Under the pieces are notes generated by a model. The model searched no databases and was not told the origin of the DNA. It worked only from the letters and a program-made list of their open reading frames with translations. A DNA stretch of 35,247 nt from Chloroflexota bacterium (GTDB lineage: Bacteria; Chloroflexota; Limnocylindria; Limnocylindrales; CSP1-4): positions 1 through 35,247 of the forward strand of contig JANYJI010000204.1 of NCBI GenBank assembly GCA_025358525.1. The letters are read 5' to 3'. Shown in pieces: positions 24,153 through 32,909 of this stretch. Position 1 is the stretch's first letter; each line of letters begins with the position of its first letter. The position numbers and the translations under genes are program-made.

Positions 24153-25669
24153 CGAGGCTCACCCCGCAACATTGGCGGTAAAACCATGCCGACCGGGACG
24201 GGCTGCGGCTGAGTCACGACGCCACCGGGCGCGGCAGTCGGACGAGCGACAGAGATCCCAGTGCCCATGAGCGCCGCGGCCTGCAGCACGCCGGTGGCCT
24301 CCATGTCTCGGCGAGCGGTGACGATGTCGGATGACTCCTCCAGTTCCTGGCAGAGGAAGGCCTCGAGGGCCGGCCGCAGCGCGATAGCCTCATCAATGGC
24401 CGGGTTGGAGCCGTGGGCGTAGGCGCCGACCTCGATCAGGTCACGCGCGCCCTCGTACTCGGCCAGGGCGGCTCGGACGGCGCCGGCGATCCGCATATGG
24501 CTTTTGTCCACCACGGCCGGCATGGCCCGCGAAACGGAGGCGAGCACGTCGATGGCCGGGTAGTGGTTGCGCTCGGCCAGCGAACGAGACAGGACGATGT
24601 GGCCGTCGAGGATCGACCGCACGGTGTCCGCGACCGGCTCGGTCATGTCGTCGCCCTCGACAAGGACGGTGAAGAAACCGGTGATTGTTCCGAACTCGGT
24701 ATTGCCGGCCCGCTCGAGGAGGCGCGGCAGGAACGAGAAGACGGACGGTGGGTAGCCGCGCAACGCCGGGGGCTCCCCCGCCCCCAGACCGATTTCGCGC
24801 TGGGCCATGGCCAGCCGCGTGACCGAGTCCATCATGAAGAGGACGTCCTTGCCCTCGTCGCGGAAAGACTCGGCGATGGCCGTGGCGATCTCCGCCGCCT
24901 TGAGCCGCAGGAGCGCCGGCTGGTCGGACGTGGCGACGACGACGCAGGACCGAGCGAGTCCCTCCGGGCCGAGCTGTTCGTCGATGAATTCCTGCACCTC
25001 GCGGCCTCGCTCGCCGATCAGGGCGATCACATTTACGTTGGACGAGGCGTGGCGGGCGATCATCGCCAGGAGCGTCGACTTGCCGACGCCCGAGCCGGCG
25101 AAGATGCCAAGCCGCTGGCCCTTGCCCGCCGCCAGCAGCCCGTCCAAAGCGCGCACGCCGGTGGAGATCGGAGTGGAGATACGCGCCCGTCCCAGTGGAT
25201 GAGGCGCCGCGCCGGTGACGACTCGATACTTGGCGCGGAGCGGACCCAGGCCGTCCAACGGTCGTCCGAAGCCGTCGAGCACGCGGCCCAGGACAGCCGG
25301 ACCGATCGGGACGCGGAACTGCTGCTCGCGCAGGCGCACCGCGGAGCCGGGCCGGACGCCTGAGAGATCGCCGAAGGGGACGAGAGTAATGAGCCCATCC
25401 TTGAAGCCGACCACCTCGGCACTGACCATGCCTTCGGGCTCGAGGTCGATCCAGCAGATAGAGCCAAGCTGAAGGATGAGTCCGGCAGCTTCGACAGTGG
25501 TGCCGATCACCCGGACCACCTCACCGGTGGCCTGGAATCGCGAGGCTGCCTCGGCTGCCTCGATGAGGTGACGCAGCAACGGCGATGTGCTCCCGTCGTC
25601 GGGGCCCAGGTGGCTGCGTGCGTGCCGCTTGGTCATCACGGCCTGGCTGCCGCCGAGAAGGCCACTCAT
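24149..25669 (-). CDS. fliI: flagellum-specific ATPase FliI
   Basis: GIFAGSGVGKSTLLAMIAR Walker A, ALIGERGREVQEFI, DVLFMMDSVTRLAMAQREIGLGAGEPPALRGYPPSVFSFLPRLLERAG. Confidence 0.95.
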   Translation of the reverse strand: MSGLLGGSQAVMTKRHARSHLGPDDGSTSPLLRHLIEAAEAASRFQATGEVVRVIGTTVEAAGLILQLGSICWIDLEPEGMVSAEVVGFKDGLITLVPFGDLSGVRPGSAVRLREQQFRVPIGPAVLGRVLDGFGRPLDGLGPLRAKYRVVTGAAPHPLGRARISTPISTGVRALDGLLAAGKGQRLGIFAGSGVGKSTLLAMIARHASSNVNVIALIGERGREVQEFIDEQLGPEGLARSCVVVATSDQPALLRLKAAEIATAIAESFRDEGKDVLFMMDSVTRLAMAQREIGLGAGEPPALRGYPPSVFSFLPRLLERAGNTEFGTITGFFTVLVEGDDMTEPVADTVRSILDGHIVLSRSLAERNHYPAIDVLASVSRAMPAVVDKSHMRIAGAVRAALAEYEGARDLIEVGAYAHGSNPAIDEAIALRPALEAFLCQELEESSDIVTARRDMEATGVLQAAALMGTGISVARPTAAPGGVVTQPQPVPVGMVLPPMLRGEPR

Positions 25670-26472
25670 GCGACCTCCTCCTCGATCGTGCCGTGGGCGA
25701 GATTCGGAATGGCTCGATCGAGGGCGATGCCGATCTCCTCGAGCTGGGCTTCCAGGCCCGCCTCGACGAAGCCGTGCTCATAGCGAAGAGTGCAGCCGCC
25801 TGCAGGCAACGTGGGGTCGCCCTCGAATAGCCACTTCTTGCCCAGGTACGCTCGGCCGTGCAGCGCTTCCCAGGCCTGGGCAACCGGCTCCACGGCCGCG
25901 GGGTTCAGGAGGACATGGGCGTCGGGCGAGCCGTTGATCGTGCTCACGGCTGCTTCGAGAGCGGCGCACAGCAGACTCGGCTCGATGCGAACCTCGTGCT
26001 GGATGATCCGTTTGGCCACCGCCAGAGCCAGCTCCGCGATCGAGTGGGCAATCTCGGAGGTCCTGTCAGGGGCCACGGCCTGGAGTCGCTCGGCCAGGGC
26101 GGAAGCGCCCTCGACTGCGGCTCGAAGCTCAGCCTCGGCACGGTTGCGTCCGATCTCGTAGCCACGATCTTCCGCGGCTCGCTCGATGAGCCGAATCTCT
26201 TCGGCCAGGGCGGCCTGATCGGCACTGAGCGCGACTGACTGCGGGCTGCCGGCCTCCGACGGAACGCCACCTCGAGCGCCGCCGTGCGCGCCGCCCCAGT
26301 TACGGCCACGCAGGACCGAGGTCGTGCCAGTCCGCTCCCCTGCCCGAACTGCTGGCGAAGCGGGCACCACGGACGACGCCACGGTTCCTGGGGACGCGGC
26401 GGCTGACTGCGACGCACTCGCCCCGGCCGGGCCGCCATCGTCGTGAATGAGTCGCCAGCTAGACGAAGGCAT
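25666..26472 (-). CDS. fliH: flagellar assembly protein FliH
   Basis: C-terminal FliH/V-ATPase-E-like region (LALAVAKRIIQHEVRIEPSLLCAALEAAV...VLLNPAAVEPVAQAW) between fliG and fliI. Confidence 0.88.
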   Translation of the reverse strand: MPSSSWRLIHDDGGPAGASASQSAAASPGTVASSVVPASPAVRAGERTGTTSVLRGRNWGGAHGGARGGVPSEAGSPQSVALSADQAALAEEIRLIERAAEDRGYEIGRNRAEAELRAAVEGASALAERLQAVAPDRTSEIAHSIAELALAVAKRIIQHEVRIEPSLLCAALEAAVSTINGSPDAHVLLNPAAVEPVAQAWEALHGRAYLGKKWLFEGDPTLPAGGCTLRYEHGFVEAGLEAQLEEIGIALDRAIPNLAHGTIEEEVA

Positions 26473-27475
26473 CTTCCGTGCCTCCGCGGTTGATCGTGAT
26501 CTCGTCGCTGTCTTCGAGCTTCTTGATGGTGTCGATGATCCGCTGCTGGGCTTCCTCGACTGCCTTCATGCGGACCTGGCCCGCCATGCTCATCTCCTCG
26601 CGCAGCATCTCGGAAGCGCGCTGGGACATGTTCTGGAAGAACTTGAGCCGCAGCGCCTCGGTCGCGGGTCGCAGGGCCAGGGCCATGTCCTTGGCATCCA
26701 ATTCGCGGACGAGCCGCTGCATGGCGCGGTCATCGAGCAGGACCACGTCGTCGAAGACGAACATGAAGCGGCGGACCTCATCGGCCAGCTGGGAGTCCTG
26801 TTCGGCGAGGGCAGCCAGGATCTGGCGCTCGTTCGTCCGGCCGACCTGGTTGAGGACACTGGCCAGCGGTCGGGTTCCACCGACGGATGTGACTTCGGTC
26901 ACGACCGAGGACAGCTTGCGCCGAAGCCCGTCCTCGACGATCGACACGGCTTCCGGAGTGATCTGCTCGGTCAGGGCGATGCGCTTGGCGACCTCGACCT
27001 GCACCGGCGGATCGAACTGGGTGAGGATCCGGGCTGCGGCTCGAGGGTCGATGTGAGCGAGGACGATGGCGATCGTCTGGGGGTGCTCGTCCGACAGCAG
27101 CCCCGCACCCTGCATTGGATCGATGTCGCGCAGGAAGTCGAATGGGATGATCTGCTGGGCTTGGTGGACGCGGTCCAGCAGCTCGCGAGCCTTGCTCTCA
27201 CCGAAGGCCTGGGCGAAGAGCTCGACGGCGTAATTCTCGCCGCCGGGCAGGACTCCGGCATGGGCGAAGAGTCCTGCATAGGCCTCTTCGAGAATGGCGT
27301 CCCGAACGTTGGAATCAACGGCCGGCATGCGCAGAAGCTCGAGGGCGACTCGGTCGAGCGCCTCGGGCGGCAGGCGGGCCAGGAGCTTGGCCGATGCCTC
27401 GGTGCCGAGCGTGATGAGCAGCGCCGCGGCCTTGCGCGGACCACTCAGGGCCAGGGTCGCCGCTTCAGGGCTCAT
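26459..27475 (-). CDS. fliG: flagellar motor switch protein FliG
   Basis: LSDEHPQTIAIVLAHIDPRAAARIL, FVFDDVVLLDDRAMQRLVRELDAKDMALALRPATEALRLKFFQNMSQRASEMLREEM. Confidence 0.95.
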   Translation of the reverse strand: MSPEAATLALSGPRKAAALLITLGTEASAKLLARLPPEALDRVALELLRMPAVDSNVRDAILEEAYAGLFAHAGVLPGGENYAVELFAQAFGESKARELLDRVHQAQQIIPFDFLRDIDPMQGAGLLSDEHPQTIAIVLAHIDPRAAARILTQFDPPVQVEVAKRIALTEQITPEAVSIVEDGLRRKLSSVVTEVTSVGGTRPLASVLNQVGRTNERQILAALAEQDSQLADEVRRFMFVFDDVVLLDDRAMQRLVRELDAKDMALALRPATEALRLKFFQNMSQRASEMLREEMSMAGQVRMKAVEEAQQRIIDTIKKLEDSDEITINRGGTEDAFV

Positions 27476-29175
27476 CGGTGGCGATCGTCTTCGCGCAGCC
27501 AGCCGTGCATCAGCCCGGCGAGGGCCTCAGGCCGCTCGTCGGCGACCATCCGCAGCCGCTCCTGGATGCGGCCCTGGGGCGTCGCATTCGGTACGTCAGC
27601 TGCCGCCGGGGCATCCGGGGCCGTACTGGCGGGGATCCCTACGCGACCGGGCGTCGGACCGAAGGCCGGCGCGGAGCCAATAGGACCGAGGTCGAAAACC
27701 GTCTCGTCGGCCTTGCGGCGCAGGGCGGAGAGGTTGAGCCATAGGAGCAGCAGCATGATCGCGGCGAACAGAGTGCCGATAATCGTACCGCTCATGCCGC
27801 TGACGGTCTTCATGAGATCGGACGTGGCTGCGCTAGACGGGTTCCCGGCCGAGGCGGAAGCCGGCGCGGCGAACGACACCGCCTGGACCGCGATCACGTC
27901 GCCCCGAGTGGCGTCGAGGCCGATCGCCGCTCCGATGCTGGTCTTGAGTGTGTCGGCCGTGAGGGTGCCCAGCGCGCCCTGGTCGACGAAGACCGCGACG
28001 GAGATCTTCTTGACCACGCCCGGCTCGGTTACGACGTGCTGGACCGTCTGGGAGACGCTGTAGTTGACGGTCGTCTCCTCATGCAGGTATCCGGAGCCGG
28101 AGGTAGTTCCTGTGCCTGAGCCTGAGCCGGAGCTGGGCGAGGCGGATGCGGTCGGCGATCCCGAAGGGTTGGCCGAGGCCGAGGCGGCCGGCGCGGCCGT
28201 TGTCGAAGCAGCCACGCACAGGCCTGGGTAGGACGGCAGGCCGGGTATGTTGGAATTGGTGCCCGGTATACCGCAGGCGCCCCCACTGGCCGACGGGCCG
28301 TACTGCTCGGTGACGTTGTGGATGCTCACCGGCGGGTTGCTACCGGCCGGGGCGTAGGTCGTGATCTGCTGCTCGATCTTGCTCGTGTCGACCTGGGCGG
28401 AGACCGCCACGGACGAGCGCCCGGGGCCGAGGGCGGCGGCTATGAGACCTTCGATCTTTGCCTTGAGCTGCTGCTCGACGAGGTCCTTGGCCTGCGCGGC
28501 GGCCGTACTTGCCGAGCCGGACGCTCCGGCGAAAACGTGGCCCTGATCATCTGTAACGACGATGTTGTCCGTGATGAGCCCTTGGACCGACCGGGACACG
28601 GTATTGACGATGGCCTGCACAAGGCCGTTGGACGGGGTCTTTCCACCCGCCATTGTCAGGACGACCGCGGCGCTGGCTGGCGTGTCCTGCGAGGAGAGGG
28701 CGCCGGTCTGAGCGAGAACGATGGCGACCCGGGCGCTGGCCACGCCTTCCATTCCCTGGATGGTCTTGGTCAGCTCGCCCTCGAGTGCCCGCTGGTAAGT
28801 CACGCTCTGGTCAAACTGCGACTGCCCGAAGCCCTGCTTGTTGAAGAGTTCCCACCCCTGGGCGCTGCTGCTGCCGTCGGTCTGCACGCCTGCCTTCGCG
28901 GCTGCGATCTTGGCGTCGCCCATCTTCTCGACCGGAACCTCAATGGTCGACCCGGCGTCGGTCAGCTGGTATGCGATGTTGGCCGTGCGCAGGGCGTTCT
29001 CGATTAGGCCCGCGTCCGCCGCGGACAGCTTGGTGAAGGCGGGCGTGTAGCTGGGCTTGCTGGCGAACATGACCAGGACGCCGATCATGGCCACCGCCGC
29101 GAGGGCCGCGCCAACGATGCCGATCCGCTGTGCGATCGAGAGTTGCTTCAGAATTGCCTGGGCCTGCTCGTTCAT
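27472..29175 (-). CDS. fliF: flagellar MS-ring protein FliF
   Basis: QRIGIVGAALAAVAMIGVLVMFA, LEGELTKTIQGMEGVASARVAIVL, VNYSVSQTVQHVVTEPGVVKKISVAVFVD, C-terminal TM. Confidence 0.95.
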   Translation of the reverse strand: MNEQAQAILKQLSIAQRIGIVGAALAAVAMIGVLVMFASKPSYTPAFTKLSAADAGLIENALRTANIAYQLTDAGSTIEVPVEKMGDAKIAAAKAGVQTDGSSSAQGWELFNKQGFGQSQFDQSVTYQRALEGELTKTIQGMEGVASARVAIVLAQTGALSSQDTPASAAVVLTMAGGKTPSNGLVQAIVNTVSRSVQGLITDNIVVTDDQGHVFAGASGSASTAAAQAKDLVEQQLKAKIEGLIAAALGPGRSSVAVSAQVDTSKIEQQITTYAPAGSNPPVSIHNVTEQYGPSASGGACGIPGTNSNIPGLPSYPGLCVAASTTAAPAASASANPSGSPTASASPSSGSGSGTGTTSGSGYLHEETTVNYSVSQTVQHVVTEPGVVKKISVAVFVDQGALGTLTADTLKTSIGAAIGLDATRGDVIAVQAVSFAAPASASAGNPSSAATSDLMKTVSGMSGTIIGTLFAAIMLLLLWLNLSALRRKADETVFDLGPIGSAPAFGPTPGRVGIPASTAPDAPAAADVPNATPQGRIQERLRMVADERPEALAGLMHGWLREDDRHR

Positions 29176-29188
29176 CGATCAGCCGCCC

Positions 29189-29560
29189 CTAGATCTGAGT
29201 CCGCATGATTTCCTGATAAGCCTCGAGCACCTTGTCGCGAACTGCGACTGCAGCCTTCAGGCTCACCGAGGCCTCTTCCATCTGGAGCATCACGGTGTGC
29301 AGGTCGGCCGACCCACCCCCGGCGAAGCTGGCCATCGACGCATCCGCGGATGTCAGCTGGGTGTTGATGCTGCCGAAGGCGTCGCTCAGGGAGTTGAGGA
29401 ACGAGTTGCCCGACGATTCGGCCCCGGCGGCACTGCCGTCTACGGTGCCCGCGCCGTTGAGCGTGCTGGCGCCGGAGACGCCGTTTACGCCCGACAAGCC
29501 AGAGAGGCCGGATACGCCCGCCACTCCGGAAACTGCTGAGATGGCTCCGATCGGGTTCAT
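29189..29560 (-). CDS. fliE: flagellar hook-basal body complex protein FliE
   Basis: C-terminal LHTVMLQMEEASVSLKAAVAVRDKVLEAYQEIMRTQI; between flgC and fliF. Confidence 0.92.
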   Translation of the reverse strand: MNPIGAISAVSGVAGVSGLSGLSGVNGVSGASTLNGAGTVDGSAAGAESSGNSFLNSLSDAFGSINTQLTSADASMASFAGGGSADLHTVMLQMEEASVSLKAAVAVRDKVLEAYQEIMRTQI

Positions 29561-29563
29561 GGC

Positions 29564-29983
29564 CTACGCCCTGCCAAGGTCGAGTGCGTCGAGCGCCTGC
29601 TGCTTGGCGGCTTGGGCGACCGTGGCGTTGATCTGGTAGGAGCGAGCCGCACCCATCATGTCGGTCATCTCCGAGGCTACGTCGACGTTTGGATAGTTGA
29701 CGAAGCCGGTCTGGTCGGCGTCGGGGTTGCTGGGGTCGTAGACGCGCGTATTTGGCTTAGGCGGCTGCACGATGGCCACGGCCGCGACGCCCTTGGCGGC
29801 TCCCATCGGACCCATCTGCTGGGCCTGGAAGACGACCGCTTCCTCCTGGTAGGGTTGGCCTTTTTGACCGCCGGCGGTCCTGGTCGTCTGGGCGTTTGCG
29901 AGATTGCTGGCCGCGACATCCATTCGCAGGCGTTGGGCAGTGAGGCCCGAGGCGGCGATACGGATCGTGTCGAATACGCTCAT
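29564..29983 (-). CDS. flgC: flagellar basal-body rod protein FlgC
   Basis: MSVFDTIRIAASGLTAQRLRMDVAASNLANAQTT...VYDPSNPDADQTGFVNYPNVDVASEMTDMMGAARSYQINATVAQAAKQQALDAL. Confidence 0.95.
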   Translation of the reverse strand: MSVFDTIRIAASGLTAQRLRMDVAASNLANAQTTRTAGGQKGQPYQEEAVVFQAQQMGPMGAAKGVAAVAIVQPPKPNTRVYDPSNPDADQTGFVNYPNVDVASEMTDMMGAARSYQINATVAQAAKQQALDALDLGRA

Positions 29984-30092
29984 GAAACGCGTCCTTCGGC
30001 TGTTCGGTGAACTCTCTCCGGGGTCTATCGACGTCCATCAACTCACCGAAACCGCGAGCATCTTCGGCTGGCCGGAGGGCCGCCGGTATCAG

Positions 30093-30116
30093 GGTCTGCC
30101 CTCGGACCGGCAGACC
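30093..30116. promoter_or_regulatory. perfect inverted repeat GGTCTGCC-N8-GGCAGACC in the flgC/HK divergent intergenic region
   Basis: 8-bp perfect arms; a third half-site GGCAGACC at 30155-30162. Confidence 0.45.
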
Positions 30117-30301
30117 TTTGGTACGGCCCTCGGGCGAGCGAGCGGACCTCCCCGGGCAGACCCTCCGAGCGGCCCCCTCTATCGGGCAGGCATTGACTTG
30201 TCACCCAAACCGGCCACCCGTTCGGCCAGCAGGCAACCTCTGCGACGTCATCCGTTGCGGCGCTGCACCGTGACAATGTCGAGGCCATACTTGACGCCTC
30301 G

Positions 30302-31759
30302 ATGGAAGAGCGGAACCTAGCCCGCCATCTCTCAGGAGCCGAGCTTTGGGCCCGCGTGGACAACGCGGCCAGCTGGGTTGGTTTGCTGTCGCCCGAGGAC
30401 CACCCGGCTGCGGCGTCCCCGGACGCTGGCGGCAATGGCCAGTCCTGCGCGGCAGAGCCCGCCGGGCAAGCAGCCGGTGCCAGGTCCGCGGCCGAACATT
30501 CAGCGGTGGCCCTTGTGTCGGGCTGGGAGGATGGCGAGCCGTTCTGCGCCACTGTCTGCTCCACCGACGTTGGCCTTCGGTTCTGCCGCCGCTGCCCGGA
30601 GGAGTTGGCCGCGCGCGTCCTGTCCACTGGCCGGGCCGCCCACGGCCAGTGCCGCGCCGGAGGCGCCCTGCTTGGATTCCCCGCCCCGCGCGGCTCCCGG
30701 ACGACCGCCGCGATTCTCCGAGTGGGACCGCCCAGCCAGCGCGAGGCGGCCTCTGTCGCGGACAAGACCCGCGTCACTCCCGGCGCGCTCCGGCGCGCGG
30801 CCCGGCAAGCACCACCACCCAACGCCCGAGCGGCACTGGCCGCGGCCCGAGTCCTGCGAGACCCGGCGCGCCTCTTCGAGTGGCAGGTCCAACAGCGGAC
30901 CCGCGGCTCGAACCGGCGCCGCACCGCCACGGCGGCGCTGGCCCAGATGGTGGCAACGAGCGAAGAGTTCTACGAGCTGTACCGCGCCTCGCAGAAGCAA
31001 CGCCGCGAACTCGCGCGAAACCAGCGACGTCTCGACCTACTGGCCCGCCAGACCCTGCAAGCCAGCGATCTCGAGCGGGCACGCATTGCCCACCAGATCC
31101 ACGACACGGCGGCCCAGTCGATGGTTAGCGCCTTCCGATTTCTAGATGCAGCTCGGACATACGCGCAGCAACACCCAGACGAGTCGATCGACTCGTACCT
31201 GGAATCTGCCTCGGACCGGATGGTCACGGCCATCAAGGAGGTTCGAGCCGTGCTCAACGACCTGCTCCCGCCCGGTCTGGAAGAGTTGGGTCTCGGCCAG
31301 GCCATCCGCAGTCGCGCCAAGTCGCTCGACGCCGAGTCCGGCATGGAGACAACGATCGAGGGCGATTTGCCCCGGCTCGATGACTGGGTTGAGCAGGCGC
31401 TGTACGGCATGACGACGGAGGCCCTGACCAACGCCGTCCGCCACTCCCAGGCTCATACCGTCCGTACGGACCTGAGAGTCACCAAGGGCCGGGCAGTCAT
31501 CACCGTCCACGATGACGGCCAGGGCTTCGATCCGGCCGCGGCCGAGCGCCGTCGTCAGGGGGGCGGACTGGGCCTCCTCGGCATCGTGCGACAGGCGAGA
31601 TGGCTGGGCGGGGCCGCCTCAGTGCGAAGTTCGATCGGCTCTGGCACCCTTGTCAGGATTTCGATCCCGATTGCCCGCCACGCGGGGACTCGGGCGGGCT
31701 ACCCTGGCGTGAGCAGCGATGCTGCTCACGGAGGACGGAACGAAGAAGGGAAGTCGTGA
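30302..31759 (+). CDS. cytosolic DesK/NarX-type histidine kinase with Cys-rich PocR-like N-terminal sensor
   Basis: C-X3-C-X8-C-X2-C-X18-C (FCATVCSTDVGLRFCRRCPEELAARVLSTGRAAHGQC); H-box ERARIAHQIHDTAAQSM; HATPase TEALTNAVRHSQA...VHDDGQGFDP...GGGLGLLGI. No TM segments seen. Confidence 0.85.
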   Translation: MEERNLARHLSGAELWARVDNAASWVGLLSPEDHPAAASPDAGGNGQSCAAEPAGQAAGARSAAEHSAVALVSGWEDGEPFCATVCSTDVGLRFCRRCPEELAARVLSTGRAAHGQCRAGGALLGFPAPRGSRTTAAILRVGPPSQREAASVADKTRVTPGALRRAARQAPPPNARAALAAARVLRDPARLFEWQVQQRTRGSNRRRTATAALAQMVATSEEFYELYRASQKQRRELARNQRRLDLLARQTLQASDLERARIAHQIHDTAAQSMVSAFRFLDAARTYAQQHPDESIDSYLESASDRMVTAIKEVRAVLNDLLPPGLEELGLGQAIRSRAKSLDAESGMETTIEGDLPRLDDWVEQALYGMTTEALTNAVRHSQAHTVRTDLRVTKGRAVITVHDDGQGFDPAAAERRRQGGGLGLLGIVRQARWLGGAASVRSSIGSGTLVRISIPIARHAGTRAGYPGVSSDAAHGGRNEEGKS

Positions 31760-32427
31760 ACGAGCGAGCGCGCGTCCTGCTCATTGACGACCACGAGATG
31801 GCTCGCCGCGGCCTCCGCGCGATGCTCTCGGCGGCCGATTGGATCGAAGTCGTCGGCGAGGGCGACGCCTGTGAGAGCGGACTCAAGCTGGTGGAAGAGC
31901 TCCAGCCTGACATGGTCCTGCTAGACATTCGCATGCCTGGCCTCGACGGCCTGGCCTGTCTGGAGCGCATCAAGGCCAAGTACCCACGCGTCGCCGTGGT
32001 CATCGTGACCCTCTACGACGACCGCCGATACGTGCTGGAGGCCATTCGCCGCGGTGCTTCCGGTTACCTCCTCAAGGATGCGAGCACCGCCGCAGTTATT
32101 CAGACGCTCCACAATGTCGCCAACGGCCAGCTGGCAGTGGAACCGCAACTCCTGCGAGAGGCGCTGGCCACGCGCGATGAGGCGCCGCCCGCCGGCGACT
32201 CCGCCCGCCAGCGCGCCGAGCAGTACGCCCTGACACCGCGGGAACATGACGTTCTGCTCCTGGTGGCCGAGGGGATGACCAACAAGGAGATCGGCGGTCG
32301 CCTTTCGATCACCGAAGACACTGTCAAGAAACACGTCCAGAACATCATCTGGAAGCTTCGCGCGGCAGACCGGACTCAGGCTGCAATCATGGCCCTAAGA
32401 CTCGGCCTACTGGAATCGCCCACCTGA
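31756..32427 (+). CDS. NarL/LuxR-family response regulator
   Basis: VLLIDDHEMARRGLRAML...DMVLLDIRMPGLDG...GYLLKDAS and LTPREHDVLLLVAEGMTNKEIGGRLSITEDTVKKHVQNIIWKL. GTG start at 31756 (GTGA overlap with the HK stop). Confidence 0.93.
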   Translation: MNERARVLLIDDHEMARRGLRAMLSAADWIEVVGEGDACESGLKLVEELQPDMVLLDIRMPGLDGLACLERIKAKYPRVAVVIVTLYDDRRYVLEAIRRGASGYLLKDASTAAVIQTLHNVANGQLAVEPQLLREALATRDEAPPAGDSARQRAEQYALTPREHDVLLLVAEGMTNKEIGGRLSITEDTVKKHVQNIIWKLRAADRTQAAIMALRLGLLESPT

Positions 32428-32444
32428 TGGCGTGGGCGGCGTTT

Positions 32445-32504
32445 CCAACACCAGCAGGCACAAAATTCCCGTTGGTGTTGGCCGCTGGCACCAGATTTGG
32501 TGTT
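32445..32504 (+). terminator. hairpin-rich region downstream of HK-RR operon; candidate terminator
   Basis: CCAACACCA-N19-TGGTGTTGG (32445-32481) and CACCA-GATT-TGGTG followed by TTTT. Confidence 0.4.
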
Positions 32505-32532
32505 TTCCCTATCAGGGTTAGCCCCTAAACGG

Positions 32533-32559
32533 TCAAGTTCGGCCGTTGGTGCCCGATCA
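32533..32559 (+). promoter_or_regulatory. sigma28 (FliA/SigD)-like promoter upstream of flaG-like gene
   Basis: TCAAGTTC-N11-CCCGATCA vs consensus TAAAGTTT-N11-GCCGATAA: 12/16 matches with exact spacing. Confidence 0.55.
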
Positions 32560-32572
32560 CTCAATTACTCAC

Positions 32573-32878
32573 ATGACTACCAACGACCTGCTTCCAACGA
32601 CCCTCGTAACCACCGGAACCGCTCCGGCGGCGATCTCGAAGGCAGCCCCCCAACAGGTGGGCCCGCATAAGGATCGTTTCGCCAAGCAGGGCGGTCCAGA
32701 CGTCTCCTTCAAAGGGCCGGACGGGATGACTGAGGCGTACGCGGTCTTCCAGATCGATCCTGAGAGCAAACAGATCCAGGTGATGGTCGTGGATGCGCAG
32801 GGTCAGATTCTTCGTGTGATCCCACCGCACTCGGTCTCCCAAATGATGCAGTCGATGGGCCGATACCGGCGACTATAG
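32573..32878 (+). CDS. FlaG-like small flagellar protein
   Basis: C-terminal AYAVFQIDPESKQIQVMVVDAQGQILRVIPPHSVSQMMQSMGRY resembles FlaG (f.vd....i.v.vvD...geviR.IPp). ATG at 32573 preferred over the TTG at 32546. Confidence 0.6.
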   Translation: MTTNDLLPTTLVTTGTAPAAISKAAPQQVGPHKDRFAKQGGPDVSFKGPDGMTEAYAVFQIDPESKQIQVMVVDAQGQILRVIPPHSVSQMMQSMGRYRRL

Positions 32879-32909
32879 GCTGCAACCCGGAGATCGGCCG
32901 ACGACCGGT

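Noticed and set aside
26447-28063. 538-aa plus-strand ORF antisense to fliG/fliF
   Set aside because: Same GC-driven shadow-ORF effect; the fliG and fliF frames are unambiguous.
32485-32501. sigma54-like site TGGCAC-N5-TTGG
   Set aside because: The invariant GC at -12 is GG, it overlaps a hairpin/terminator-like element, and a better sigma28 match lies closer to the gene.
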